Below are positions 15,146-27,891 of a stretch of DNA of 64,000 nt, piece by piece. The translations under genes and the position numbers were made by a program. How positions within the stretch are numbered: the stretch's first letter is position 1; each line of letters starts with the position of its first letter. The notes below the pieces were generated by a model, which made no database searches, was not told the origin of the DNA, and saw only the letters and a program-made list of their open reading frames with translations. Origin of the DNA: Nitratidesulfovibrio termitidis HI1 (GTDB lineage Bacteria; Desulfobacterota; Desulfovibrionia; Desulfovibrionales; Desulfovibrionaceae); assembly GCF_000504305.1 (NCBI RefSeq), contig NZ_KI632512.1, positions 1,610,250-1,674,249 of the forward strand, read 5' to 3'.

Positions 15146-16372
15146 ATGTCCAACGGCAAAATCCGCGTCGCGGTCTTTTTCGGCGGGCGTTCGCCCGAGC
15201 ATGACGTCAGCATCGTCACCGGATTGCAGGTCATCCAGGCGCTGGACGCCGCGCGGTACGAACCCGTGCCCGTCTACGTGGACCGCTGCGGCGTCTGGCG
15301 CACCGGCGAAAAGCTGCTGGACCGCTCCACCTACATCCCCGCCCGCGACGCCGACGGCCTGCCCGCCGTCTCGCTGGAGATCGCCCCCGGCAAGGGCGGC
15401 ATGCTGGTGGAGCAGACCTCCAGACTGTTCGGCAAGCCCAGGCGCATTCCCTTCGACGTGGCCATCCCCGCCTTCCACGGCCCCTACGGCGAAGACGGCG
15501 ACATGCAGGGTCTGTTCGAAGCCGCAGGCATTCCCTACACCGGCATGCGCGTGTTGGCCTCCGCCATCTTCATGGACAAGGCGGCCACCAAGCAGGCCCT
15601 GGCCGGTACCGGCATTCCCACGCTGCCCTGCGCGGTGCTGCGCAAGCCCGTGGGCGGCCTGCTGCCCCCGCGCGCCGACATCGAGGCCGCGCTGGCGGGC
15701 ATCACCCTGCCCGGCTGCCTGAAGCCCGCGCACCTTGGCAGCAGCATCGGCGTGGCCAAGGTGGATTCCATCGAAGAAATAGAGGCGGTGCTGCCCGGCC
15801 TGTTCACAAACGACACCGTGGCCATCGTGGAGCCGTATCTGGACGGCTGCGTGGAATACAACATTTCGGTGCGGCGCAACGGCGAAGGGCACGCCACCTC
15901 GGCCATCGAACGGCCCAAGCGCGACAGCGAACTGCTGGACTTTCGCCAGAAGTACCTTTCGTCGGGCGGCAAGACCGGCAGCAAGACCGGCGGAGCGGGC
16001 GGCGCCAAGAGCGCGGGCGATTCCGGCAGCGCGGGCATGCTTTCGCTGACGCGCGAGATCAACCCCGACCTGCCCGAAAGCCTGGAGGGCCGCATCCGCG
16101 ACTTTGCCGTGCGCACCTACGCGGCCTTTGGCGGCACCGGCGCGCCGCGCATGGACTTCATGTACGACGCCACCCGCGACGAGGTGTGGCTGAACGAGGT
16201 GAACCCCATCCCCGGCTCGTTCGCCTTCTTCCTGTGGGAAGCGGCGGAAACCCCGGTGCGCTTCACCCGGCTGCTCTCGCTGATGATCGACGAGGCGCGG
16301 GCCATGGCCCGGCACACCGCCTGTCCGGAAGATCCGACCCCGGAGGCCGCCCGGCTGTTCCCCCGCCGGTAG
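15146..16372 (+). CDS. D-alanine--D-alanine ligase-like ATP-grasp enzyme
   Basis: 408 residues. FFGGRSPEHDVSIVTG (residues 11-26) is the Ddl N-terminal signature; the central ATP-grasp holds LPGCLKPAHLGSSIGVAKV, and the magnesium-binding end reads APRMDFMY with WLNEVNPIPGS. The family joins two D-alanines (or D-Ala and a D-hydroxy acid) with ATP. A Gly/Ser/Lys-rich insert (about residues 272-297) lies in the mobile loop region and is absent from typical Ddl. It is longer than usual (about 300-370). GGAAG precedes the start. It heads an operon with a hydrolase and a Mur-type ligase, which suggests a dedicated dipeptide pathway rather than housekeeping ddl. Confidence 0.85.
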   Translation: MSNGKIRVAVFFGGRSPEHDVSIVTGLQVIQALDAARYEPVPVYVDRCGVWRTGEKLLDRSTYIPARDADGLPAVSLEIAPGKGGMLVEQTSRLFGKPRRIPFDVAIPAFHGPYGEDGDMQGLFEAAGIPYTGMRVLASAIFMDKAATKQALAGTGIPTLPCAVLRKPVGGLLPPRADIEAALAGITLPGCLKPAHLGSSIGVAKVDSIEEIEAVLPGLFTNDTVAIVEPYLDGCVEYNISVRRNGEGHATSAIERPKRDSELLDFRQKYLSSGGKTGSKTGGAGGAKSAGDSGSAGMLSLTREINPDLPESLEGRIRDFAVRTYAAFGGTGAPRMDFMYDATRDEVWLNEVNPIPGSFAFFLWEAAETPVRFTRLLSLMIDEARAMARHTACPEDPTPEAARLFPRR

Positions 16373-16642
16373 CCAGAGCGTCAGCTTGCCCGGGGTATGA
16401 TGCCCCCCGCGTGCATCGCGCGCCGTCCCACCGGGCGGCGCGCGTTTCTTTTGCCATGCCGCCTCCGCCTTTGGCCTGCACCTGTCCGCCATGCAGGTGC
16501 TGGTCCGCCACGCCCCTTGCCCCTTCGCGCGCCCCCGGTGTACACCACGGGGCGCGCCACGCCGTTGATCCCGCCCGTTTTCGCGGCACCTTCCGCACGC
16601 GGGCAATGGCCGCAGCGCCGAACACACCACTCCGAGGCCAGA

Positions 16643-17512
16643 ATGGATTCCGCCCAGTTCAACGCCACGCCCTCCGCCGCCGCAGACCCGGCAGCCCCCT
16701 GCATGTACGTGGTGCACCTGCCCAACGCCGCGCCCGCCCGCCGAAAGCCGGAGGACACCGGCGCAGCAGATGCCGCGCAACAGATCGCCCCCCAGATCGT
16801 TCCGCAAATCATATGGGCGCACGGCTGGATGCACACCCACGCCAACCTGCTGCCGCTGGCCAATACCTGCACCCACGGGCGCGACAACTACCTGCTGGAC
16901 ATGCCCGGCTTTGGCCTCTCCTGCATGCCGCCCGCCACCTGGGGCACCCAGGACTACGCCGACCACGCCGCCGCCTGGCTGCGCACCCTGCCGCGCGGCA
17001 GGCGGATATGGGTGGGACATTCCTTCGGCTGCCGGGTGGGTCTGCAACTGGCGGCCCGCCACCCGGACCTGGTGGACGGACTGTTCCTGATGGCCGCCGC
17101 CGGGCTGCCCCGCCGCCGAACCCCCATGGAGAAATTCACGCGCGGGTGCCGCATCGCCGCGTTCAAGACGCTGAAGCACCTGCACTGGCTGGGCTTTGGC
17201 GCGGAGCGGGTGCGCCGCTTCTTCGGCAGCGCGGACTACGCCAACGCGGGGCCGCTGCGGCCCGTGTTCGTCAGCGTGGTCAACGAGAACCTGTCCGACG
17301 TGGCCGCCCGCGTGGACTGCCCCGTACACCTGCTGTACGGCGAAAACGACACGGAAACCCCGCCCTCCATGGGGCAGGACTTTGCCCGGCTGCTGGCGCA
17401 CGCGCACCTGCAGGTGCTGCCGCGCTTCGGGCATCTGGATATTCTGACGGCGGGCGGCCATCAGGCCGTGTACGCCCTGGACACCTTCTGCGAGGAAATC
17501 TTCGGTGGCTAG
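16643..17512 (+). CDS. Alpha/beta-hydrolase fold protein
   Basis: 289 residues; start chosen at ATG 16643 behind CGAGG. Motifs: IIWAHGWMHTHANLLPL (oxyanion-hole region), nucleophile elbow WVGHSFGCRVG, acid in LLYGENDTETPP, and catalytic His in RFGHLDIL. All triad residues are present. It lies between a Ddl-like and a Mur-ligase-like gene and overlaps the latter by 8 bp, so translation is coupled. A role in hydrolysing or transferring a peptide or ester in cell-wall precursor metabolism is inferred from context only. The 270 bp before it hold no recognised feature. Confidence 0.8.
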   Translation: MDSAQFNATPSAAADPAAPCMYVVHLPNAAPARRKPEDTGAADAAQQIAPQIVPQIIWAHGWMHTHANLLPLANTCTHGRDNYLLDMPGFGLSCMPPATWGTQDYADHAAAWLRTLPRGRRIWVGHSFGCRVGLQLAARHPDLVDGLFLMAAAGLPRRRTPMEKFTRGCRIAAFKTLKHLHWLGFGAERVRRFFGSADYANAGPLRPVFVSVVNENLSDVAARVDCPVHLLYGENDTETPPSMGQDFARLLAHAHLQVLPRFGHLDILTAGGHQAVYALDTFCEEIFGG

Positions 17513-19175
17513 CTCTCTGTTTCTGGGCGCGGCGTTTCTTGCGTTCGCCGTGCGGCGCGGCCTGACCTACCTGCACATCTTCCAGCAGGAAGAATACGAC
17601 GGCCCGCGCTTTTGCCGCTGGATGGCCGCCTCCCGCGCCTTCGACAAGCGTGCCACCCTGCCCCTGCTGGCCTGCTGGGGCGCGGCGCTGGCCGCGCCGG
17701 AATCCGCTGTGTACGCCAAATGGGCGGCGGGCCTTGTCCTGCTGGCCGTGGCCGCCGTGGAAGACAATCCGCTGAAGGCCGCCAAGAAAAAGCTGGTGCT
17801 CACCGCGCGGGTCAGGCGCATCCTGTCCGTGGCGCTGGGGCTGACGGCGGTGTACGCGGTGTTGCTGGCCCTGTGCCCGGCCGCGCCCGCAACACTGCTG
17901 CCGTTCTGGATACTCGGGGTGCAGGCGCTGCCGCTGACGCTGGTTGTAGCCAACGCCTCGCTGGCCCCGGTGGAGGCGCGCATCCAGCAGGGCTTCTGGA
18001 ACGAGGCGCACGAAAAGCTGCTGCGCCTTGCGCCCACGGTCATCGCGGTCACCGGCTCGTACGGCAAGACCAGCGTAAAGCACATCCTGGCCCACGTGCT
18101 GGGCTGCTACCATCCCACGCTGATGACGCCGGGCAGCATCAACACGCCCATGGGCATTTCGCGCATCATCCGGGAGCGGCTGACCGACGCGCACCGCTTC
18201 TTCATCGCGGAAATGGGCGCCTACGGCATCGGTTCCATCGAACGGCTGTGCAGGCTGGCCCCGCCCGATTTCGCCATCATCACCAACGTGGGCCCGGCGC
18301 ACTACGAACGCTTCAAGGACCTGGCCACCGTGGTGCGGGCCAAGTTCGAACTGGCGCACGCCACCGTGGCCCGTGGGGGCCGGGTGGTGCTGCCCGCCGC
18401 CCTGCTGGCGTACGACCACGCGCGCGACTTTGCCGCCGTCAACGCGGGCGCGGTGCTGCTGTGCGCGGGCGGGGACGGCGGCGCGGGACCCAATGTGGCG
18501 GGCGATGCGGGCGTGACGGACACGGCGGATAGGGCGGGAACGACAGAACCGTCCGTGCGCGTGCTGGAAGCCGGGCAGGACCTTTCCGGAATCCACGCCC
18601 GCCTGCTGTATCAGGGGCAGGAATACGAAGTGCGCGCGCCCATCCACGGCATGCACCACGTGGACAACGTGGCTCTTGCCTTTGCCGCCGCCTGCGGGGT
18701 GGGCGTGGAGCCGCAGCGGGTGGTCAGCGCCCTGCGCAGCCTGCCGCAGATCACCCACCGGCTGGAAGTGAAGCCCCAGCCCGACGGTTCCGTGCTCATC
18801 GACGACGCTTACAATTCCAATCCCTCCGGCTTCGCATCCGCCCTCGACCTCCTGGACCTGTACCGCAAGTCCGGGCGGCGGGGCGTGCTGGTAACCCCCG
18901 GCATGGTGGAACTGGGCACCCTGCACGACAGCGCCCACGCCGACCTTGGCGCGCGCGCCGCAGCCTGTGCCGACGTGCTGCTGGCCGTGGCCCCGGCCCG
19001 CATCCCCACGCTGGTGGATGCCTTCCGCGCCGCCGCCGGGCCGGATCAGCTGGTGGTGGAATGCCCGGACTTCGCCGCCGCCCGCGCCTGGCTGGCCGCC
19101 AACATCGGCCCCGGCGACGCCGTGCTGCTGGAAAACGACCTGCCCGACCTGTACGAAAAGAAGGTGCGGGTGTAG
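17505..19175 (+). CDS. Membrane-anchored MurF/Mur-ligase family protein
   Basis: 556 residues, GTG start inside the previous gene. Residues 1-150 contain several hydrophobic segments (about four membrane helices), unusual for a Mur ligase. The ATP site is TGSYGKTS (183-190); later motifs are TNVGPAHYERF, the linker GMHHVDNVALAFAAA, and DDAYNSNPSGF with its Lys/Asn-rich C-terminal domain. These match MurF (UDP-MurNAc-tripeptide--D-Ala-D-Ala ligase) relatives. With the Ddl-like and hydrolase genes it may add a dipeptide to a membrane-bound acceptor. The housekeeping murF of the species would normally lie in the dcw cluster, which is not here. Confidence 0.8.
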   Translation: MASSLFLGAAFLAFAVRRGLTYLHIFQQEEYDGPRFCRWMAASRAFDKRATLPLLACWGAALAAPESAVYAKWAAGLVLLAVAAVEDNPLKAAKKKLVLTARVRRILSVALGLTAVYAVLLALCPAAPATLLPFWILGVQALPLTLVVANASLAPVEARIQQGFWNEAHEKLLRLAPTVIAVTGSYGKTSVKHILAHVLGCYHPTLMTPGSINTPMGISRIIRERLTDAHRFFIAEMGAYGIGSIERLCRLAPPDFAIITNVGPAHYERFKDLATVVRAKFELAHATVARGGRVVLPAALLAYDHARDFAAVNAGAVLLCAGGDGGAGPNVAGDAGVTDTADRAGTTEPSVRVLEAGQDLSGIHARLLYQGQEYEVRAPIHGMHHVDNVALAFAAACGVGVEPQRVVSALRSLPQITHRLEVKPQPDGSVLIDDAYNSNPSGFASALDLLDLYRKSGRRGVLVTPGMVELGTLHDSAHADLGARAAACADVLLAVAPARIPTLVDAFRAAAGPDQLVVECPDFAAARAWLAANIGPGDAVLLENDLPDLYEKKVRV

Positions 19176-19363
19176 AATTTTTTGAAATGCAAACAAAACC
19201 ACACAAAAAAACGACGACACTGCTCAATCTTCCATTTGGTTCTACTATAGTCACCCATATGCTCCCTTTGACTCTCTCCCCCCTCTTCTGTTGAGCAATA
19301 AAGCATCCTAGCGGCAACATTCAAAACAGAAACACCTAGAACCCAAAAGGCATTGAGTGAATT

Positions 19364-20557
19364 ATGAGCTTCACAAAACGCCAACTCGACAATTTATTTA
19401 CAGAAACAGGCTCCACGATTTGCCCAGAATGCATACATGAAGACTATTTAGCAAACCACATTATAAAACTAAATGGCAAAAACACATGTAGTTATTGCGA
19501 CAACAAAAACGCCGTTCCACTTGATGACATCATACCTCTAATACATCAAGGAATATCTCGCTGGTATGAAGATCCCACAGATAGCGTTGGATGGTGTTCT
19601 CAAGAAGGCGGATGGATAGGTGTCGACGGATTGCTGTCGGATATTACGGATATTATCTTTGATCATATTGGATGTAATGACGATGTCGCCAATGATATAT
19701 GCACCGCAATCCCTCAAGAACAATGGGTCAGACGTGATCCGTATGGAATGACAGAAGACGATGAACTCACTTATACATGGGAAAAATTCTCACAGATCGT
19801 TAAGCATAACATGAGGTATGTTTTTTTCAGGTCTGAAAAAATTAACAACACTTCCGCACCTGCATCACAAGAATTGAATCCATTTGAGATACTAGATATA
19901 ATTGGAGATATAATCGAACAATGCGGACTTATAAAAGACATACAACAGGGACACTCTCTTTATCGAGCTCGATGCACTCATTCCAAAACTAAAACATTCA
20001 CTACAGCGGCAGAACTTGGCCCCCCACCTGCGCAGCACGCCTTATCATCCCGCATGAGTCCTAACGGAATATCAATGTTCTATGGCGCATCAGATGAAGA
20101 AACATGCAAAAATGAAATTGTCTACGAAAATAACACATACGTAACAACTGCAAAATGGACAACGTGTTCTAAAATAAAAGCAATAGATTTTTCTAATGGC
20201 ATATCTGTACCAAGCATATTCAACATCGATACAAGCAGAATTCGCCCATGGATACTTTTTTTAAACAAATTCCTACATGATTTCTCCAAAAAAATAGAAA
20301 AAGATAACATAGAACACATTGAATACGTACCAACGCAAATCGTTACTGAGTTTTTCAGGCATATATATTACACAAAAAACAACGAGAAAATACTTGCAAT
20401 AAAATACAAGAGCTCGCGTGGTCCTGGAAATTGCTATGTGTTTTTTTGCGGACAGGAAAATTGCACAGATGGCATTGCAAACGACTCTAAACAACTACTT
20501 CAACTTGACCCCAAGAGCATCACAAGGCGGCTTATTAAAAACACGTATAAACCATAA
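19364..20557 (+). CDS. HEPN/RES N-terminal domain plus RES domain protein (toxin-like)
   Basis: 397 residues, strongly AT-rich against its neighbours. The N-terminus has a zinc-ribbon pattern CPECIHEDYL...CSYC, then an all-helical region with SRWYEDPTDSVGW and WEKFSQIVKHNMRYVFF, typical of the HEPN/RES N-terminal domain. The C-terminal half is a RES domain: LYRARC, SSRMSPNGISMFYGA and EETCKNEI give the conserved Arg...Arg...Glu set. RES toxins degrade NAD+. The usual Xre/MbcA antitoxin is not adjacent, so it may act as a stand-alone or autoinhibited defence protein. Function is inferred from domains. Confidence 0.75.
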   Translation: MSFTKRQLDNLFTETGSTICPECIHEDYLANHIIKLNGKNTCSYCDNKNAVPLDDIIPLIHQGISRWYEDPTDSVGWCSQEGGWIGVDGLLSDITDIIFDHIGCNDDVANDICTAIPQEQWVRRDPYGMTEDDELTYTWEKFSQIVKHNMRYVFFRSEKINNTSAPASQELNPFEILDIIGDIIEQCGLIKDIQQGHSLYRARCTHSKTKTFTTAAELGPPPAQHALSSRMSPNGISMFYGASDEETCKNEIVYENNTYVTTAKWTTCSKIKAIDFSNGISVPSIFNIDTSRIRPWILFLNKFLHDFSKKIEKDNIEHIEYVPTQIVTEFFRHIYYTKNNEKILAIKYKSSRGPGNCYVFFCGQENCTDGIANDSKQLLQLDPKSITRRLIKNTYKP

Positions 20558-20800
20558 AAGAGAGAACCATTCACATCTCTACAGCATACACACGAACCAA
20601 TCAAAATATAAAAACCAAAATTAGCCCCCTCTAAACAAGATGCCAAATATGCATAAATCCATCCATCTTGAACATTTTAGAGACCACTCGCACATATACA
20701 ATCTCAGTATTTACACGTCTATCAGCACATCGAAACACATACTACATGTCACGCAACTGCAACAGCATGTGGCCCCGTACGCACAGCAGACACACACTCC

Positions 20801-21952
20801 ATGACGTACCTGTCCACCATCCACGTCGACATTCTCATGTGCCTTGCGCTGTTGCCCGCCATCATCGTGGCGGGCATCAAGCTGGACAAGAGCATTCCCG
20901 CCCATCGGCATCTTGTTGCCGTCATGACGTGCGTCCTCATCCTGCTGGTGCTCGAGGCATGCAGCGTGGCGCTGGACGCCAACTTCAACGGCGCGATCCG
21001 TGACGACGCACAGCTTGTGCCCTTCGGCAAGCTGGTGAACAGCATCGGTTTTCTGCTGGTGCCCGTGCCCGCCTTTCTGGCGTGGACCTTCCTGCACCAC
21101 TGGACCGGTGTGCGCCTTTCCGCGGTTTCCGTCCTGCTCTGGGCGCTTCCCCTTGCATGCAACGCAGTGCTGGCCCTGCTCAGCTACGACGCGGGGCTGC
21201 TGTTCTCCATCGCGCCCGACAACACCTACTCGCGCGGGCCATGGTTCGCCATCTCTCCTGCCGTTTTCTACGGCTACCAGGCTCTGGCGGTCAGTGTCCT
21301 GGTCCGCCAGCGCAACCGACTGCGGGCGGAAGAGGCGGCCATGTTCGCCCTGGCCCTGGCCTTGCCCGCCGTAACCGCAGCCATCCAGCTGCACTACTTC
21401 ACCTTTCTGACCATCTGGAGCAGTTGGGCCATCTCGTGCATCATCCTGCTGGTGACCGTGTTCATCAATTCGTCCGAGCGCGACGAACTTACCAAGCTGG
21501 CCAACCGGACGGCGTATCGCAACGCCATCGCAAAGGCCCGCCGCATGCGCGAACTGAAAATGTGCGTGGCCCTGCTGGACATGGACGGCCTGAAAGCCAT
21601 CAACGACAGGCACGGTCACGCAGCCGGGGACACGGCGTTGCTGGCCCTTGCGGAGGGATTGCGGGAAACCTTTGACGAAGGTTTCAGCGTGATGCGCTTT
21701 GGCGGCGACGAATTCGCCGTGGTGCAGTTCGACAACGACCCCGCCGCGCTCTACGAACGGCTCTGCACCCTTGAAAACACCCTGGCGGAGCAGGATGCCA
21801 CCTCCGGCAGGCCGTACCGCGTGGCCTTCAGCTACGGATTGGCCTGCTCGCGCGACGACGAAAGCGTTGATGCCCTGCTGAAGCGGTGCGACACGCTGAT
21901 GTACGACCGCAAGCGGCAGAAGCACCTCAAGGCAGGCGCGACCGCCCCCTGA
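20801..21952 (+). CDS. Membrane diguanylate cyclase (GGDEF)
   Basis: 383 residues. Residues 1-225 contain about seven hydrophobic helices. The GGDEF domain begins near SSERDELTKLANRTAYRN and has the intact active site FGGDEF with NDRHGHAAGD before it. No RxxD inhibitory site is evident ahead of the motif. It makes cyclic di-GMP at the inner membrane; the N-terminal domain presumably senses an unknown signal. No good ribosome site precedes the ATG, so initiation may be weak or the start misplaced. The preceding 243-bp gap holds no gene I can support. Confidence 0.9.
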   Translation: MTYLSTIHVDILMCLALLPAIIVAGIKLDKSIPAHRHLVAVMTCVLILLVLEACSVALDANFNGAIRDDAQLVPFGKLVNSIGFLLVPVPAFLAWTFLHHWTGVRLSAVSVLLWALPLACNAVLALLSYDAGLLFSIAPDNTYSRGPWFAISPAVFYGYQALAVSVLVRQRNRLRAEEAAMFALALALPAVTAAIQLHYFTFLTIWSSWAISCIILLVTVFINSSERDELTKLANRTAYRNAIAKARRMRELKMCVALLDMDGLKAINDRHGHAAGDTALLALAEGLRETFDEGFSVMRFGGDEFAVVQFDNDPAALYERLCTLENTLAEQDATSGRPYRVAFSYGLACSRDDESVDALLKRCDTLMYDRKRQKHLKAGATAP

Positions 21953-21994
21953 ACTCCCCCCTACCCCGCACCTGAACACATTCCGGGAAGCAGC

Positions 21995-22591
21995 ATGCGC
22001 ACCTTGCCCACCATCTCCTTCGGCACCCCCTCCGTTTCCGGCAACGCCTTCTTCCTCGCCCCCGGCAGCCCTGCCTTCCGGCTGCTGCCTTCCGGTCTGG
22101 CGACCGTCCTGCTGCTGGCCGCCCTGACGTTGTCAGCCGGGTGCGCGGCCCGGCATGCAAACGCGCCGGACGCCCCCCAGACCAGCCCGCGGGCCCCCAG
22201 TCAGACTGCCAATCAAACCGCCAGCCCTGCCGCCAGCCAGACCGTCACGTCCGTCCAACTGGTCCAGTCGCAGCGCAGTTGGGACGGCGCCATGCTGCCC
22301 GCCTATCCGCAGGGCCAGCCGCAGGTCACCATCCTGCGCATCACCATACCCGCCGGGGCACGCCTGCCCCTGCACCACCACCCGGTGATCAACGCCGGGG
22401 TGCTGACGCGCGGGCAACTCGTCGTGACCACGGAAGACGGCAAGGAACTGCGCCTCGCGGCGGGCGACCCCATCGTGGAGGTGGTGAATACCCCGCACAT
22501 GGGCTTCAACCCCGGCAGCGAGCCCGCCGAGATCATCGTCTTCTACGCCGGCCAGGCAGGCACACCGCTGGCCGTCAAGCACGGGCAGTAG
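21995..22591 (+). CDS. Cupin-domain lipoprotein
   Basis: 198 residues. A signal sequence ends in the lipobox TLSAGC, so the mature protein should be lipid-anchored. A low-complexity Ala/Ser/Gln/Pro linker follows, then one cupin barrel: [23 protein letters not shown] carries the metal-binding histidines and [20 protein letters not shown] the second motif. Enzyme or binding role unknown. GGGAAG precedes the ATG. It lies 42 bp after the diguanylate cyclase on the same strand, so they may be cotranscribed. Confidence 0.8.
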   Translation: MRTLPTISFGTPSVSGNAFFLAPGSPAFRLLPSGLATVLLLAALTLSAGCAARHANAPDAPQTSPRAPSQTANQTASPAASQTVTSVQLVQSQRSWDGAMLPAYPQGQPQVTILRITIPAGARLPLHHHPVINAGVLTRGQLVVTTEDGKELRLAAGDPIVEVVNTPHMGFNPGSEPAEIIVFYAGQAGTPLAVKHGQ

Positions 22592-22701
22592 GCCGGACCG
22601 GCCCTTCCCCATTCTCCTCACGCGGCGCAGGCACCCCGCCCGCGTCCGCCCGCTCACGCCTTTTTCCTCACCTTAGTCCCCGCCTTCCCGTTGCTTCGCC
22701 G

Positions 22702-22718
22702 CCCCCCCCCAAAAAAAA
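22702..22718. repeat. Homopolymer tract C9A8
   Basis: Nine C followed by eight A, 164-180 bp upstream of the hybrid kinase start. Such tracts are slippage-prone and here could alter promoter spacing. The 290-bp gap (22592-22881) otherwise shows nothing clear. Confidence 0.7.
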
Positions 22719-22881
22719 TCAGGGACTCCACACGGCGCAAAGATAGACTACAATGGTGCTTCGGGCGCTTGCCCGGCTCCGGGCTCCCGCATGTCCCCAC
22801 GCTCGGCGTTCTTCCGCCTTTTCCAACGGGCAACGTGCGGCGTATGGCACGCCGCCGCGCCGCAGCAGACCGGACACCGCC

Positions 22882-26157
<3,276 letters not shown>

Positions 26158-26301
26158 TCGCGCGGCAAGGAGGTGCGGGAGTGCTGCGCCGGACACGGCA
26201 CCGGGCGAAAGGCCACAGGAGATGCCGGAACACACCCCCGGAAAGCGCGCCGCCCGGCAAATCGGGTGACAGGCCGGGCGCGACGTCTGGCATGATGGGC
26301 C

Positions 26302-26346
26302 ATGATGGGGATGATGGGGATGCCGGGGATGACGGGGATGACGGGG
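26302..26346. repeat. 9-bp microsatellite, five copies
   Basis: Five units of ATGATGGGG / ATGACGGGG between the hybrid kinase and the eutC remnant, in a converging intergenic region. Confidence 0.8.
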
Positions 26347-26390
26347 CATGATGCGGGGCGAGCGTGCTCGCGAACGGGTGGCGGCTTCAG

Positions 26391-26416
26391 TCCGTCAAGT
26401 CCGTCAAGTCCGTCAG
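26391..26416. repeat. 9-bp tandem repeat at the eutC 3' end
   Basis: Three TCCGTCAAG-type units encode the terminal LTDLTDLTD of the eutC remnant. Confidence 0.8.
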
Positions 26417-26864
26417 GGCCTGCGCCGGGGCAAAGGGCAGGTAGTCCCCCGGCATGTCGTCCTTCAGGTTCACGCCGGTCAGCCCGGCGGCAAAGGCCCC
26501 CTGCACCAGATAGCACAGCTTGCGCACGCCCTCTTCCATGGCAAGGCCGCCGGGGCGCACGTTGGAGATGCAGTTGCGGGCCTCGTCCGTACAGCCGGGG
26601 GCGGGCGAATGGGTCAGGTAGACACCCAGCGAATTGGGCGAACTGAGACCGGGCCGCTCGCCTATCAGCATCACCACAAGCCGCGCGCCCAGCAGATGGG
26701 CCACCTCGTCGGCCACGGCCACGCGGCCATGGTCCACCAGCGCCACGGGCGTGGTGGTGTACCCTGAGGAGCGGGCCTGTTCCAGAAACCGCAGGGCGAA
26801 GGGCGCGGCGTTCTCGTGCACGGCGCGGGCGGAAAGCCCGCTGCTGATGACCACGCAGATGTCC

Positions 26865-26897
26865 GCCCCTTTCGCGCCCTTTGCGCCCTTTGCGCCA
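26865..26897. repeat. 9-bp tandem repeat inside the eutC remnant
   Basis: Three to four GCGCCCTTT-like units encode GAKGAKGAKG, an insertion not expected in EutC. Confidence 0.75.
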
Positions 26898-27099
26898 GAC
26901 GTCGTGGCATCCGCAGCCTCGCGCAGGGCTTCCCGCGAATCGTCCGAAAGCTGGCGTCCCTTGTCGGGCCGGGCCAGAAATTCCGCAGTGTCCGTCGCCG
27001 CGCTGTGCAGCTCCAGACACTGCACGCCGCCCTGTTCCAGGGCCGCGCGTACCCCCGCCATGTCGAAGGGGGTCAGCACCGTGTAATGCCCCCCTTAAA

Positions 27100-27891
27100 T
27101 CAAGCGGCCTTTAAGGGAGAATTCCGCCAGGTTTTGTTTGCCTGCTGATGGACGCCTTGCGGAGTCTTCCAGCCAAGCGCCGAATGCAGGTATGTGGTGT
27201 TGAAGTTTTCTATCCAGTCAGAGAGGGCGCGGTCGAGGTGTTCCAGGCTACGCCATTCGTGCAGCCAGAAGAGCTCTTCCTTGATCGTACGCATTGTCCG
27301 CTCGGTATCCGCGTTCCCTTTGGGATTGTTGTAGCTGGTAAACGCCTGCGTGATGCCGAGAGTCGCGCAGTCGCGCATAAAAGCCGTTCCTGTCGGTTGG
27401 CAGCCGTTGTCGCTCATCAGGCTCAGGCCGTGCCCCCGGACGCCTCCGGGAAAGTGCGTCTGGATAGCCGTATCCAGAGCTCGCAGCCACTCATGGCTCC
27501 GGCTCCGGTAGTCGGCATGGTGGCCCACGATCTTCTTGGAAAACCAGTCCACCACCAGCACGATATACACCCAGCCGCCTTCCGTCATGACCTTGGTCAT
27601 GTCGATGCCCCACCACTGACACGGGCGGACGGGGCGCGGCTTGCTTCCGGAAGGGGTGCGCTTTGCCCGCAAGGCTGCGCGCTTCACCCCAAGGCCATGC
27701 AGACGCATCAGGCGTGCCACTCGTTTGACGTTGATGATCAGGCCGTTTTTATACCGAAGGGTGGCCCATACGCGGCGATAGCCCCAAAAGGGATGTTCCA
27801 TTTTCAGGGACTCGATCAACGGCAAGAGTTCGGCATCGCGCTGAAGCTGGGCCTGGCCGGATCGGCGCTTGCCGCTTACCAGTCGTTTTTT
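27100..27891 (-). CDS. IS3-family transposase OrfB (DDE integrase), -1 frame
   Basis: The rve-type catalytic core is intact: first Asp in WWGIDMTKV, second in LMSDNGCQPTG, and Glu in GNADTERTMRTIKEE. An HTH_21-like HPFWGYRRVWATL segment precedes it. The frame joins orfA in the -1 direction at the A-tract near 27886-27894, so it is made mainly as an OrfAB fusion. An internal ATG at 27825 would give a 241-residue OrfB alone. The stop lies 13 bp from the left end of the IS. Confidence 0.9.
   Translation of the reverse strand, partial: KKRLVSGKRRSGQAQLQRDAELLPLIESLKMEHPFWGYRRVWATLRYKNGLIINVKRVARLMRLHGLGVKRAALRAKRTPSGSKPRPVRPCQWWGIDMTKVMTEGGWVYIVLVVDWFSKKIVGHHADYRSRSHEWLRALDTAIQTHFPGGVRGHGLSLMSDNGCQPTGTAFMRDCATLGITQAFTSYNNPKGNADTERTMRTIKEELFWLHEWRSLEHLDRALSDWIENFNTTYLHSALGWKTPQGVHQQANKTWRNSPLKAA

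Larger units (their letters stand above)
26387..27086 (-). pseudogene. eutC: eutC remnant: ethanolamine ammonia-lyase small subunit, 5' end lost at an IS3 element
   Basis: The remaining frame matches EutC from mid-protein to the end: FLARPDKGRQLSD, CVVISSGLSARAVHEN, VMLIGERPGLSSPNSLGVYLT and CISNVRPGG. In intact EutC about 100 or more residues precede the RPD motif, including the ENPHRA and GRAG segments; these are missing. The homology stops just before the IS at 27087. The sequence beyond the other IS end (28202 on) is not eutC. A Met at 27079 could start a shortened protein but it would lack the N-terminal part. The C-terminus is extended by LTD repeats and an internal GAK repeat, both encoded by 9-bp tandem repeats. 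Confidence 0.85.

Noticed and set aside
27079-27086. Intact eutC starting at the Met at 27079
   Set aside because: A protein from there lacks over 100 N-terminal residues of EutC and has no ribosome site because the IS end abuts it.
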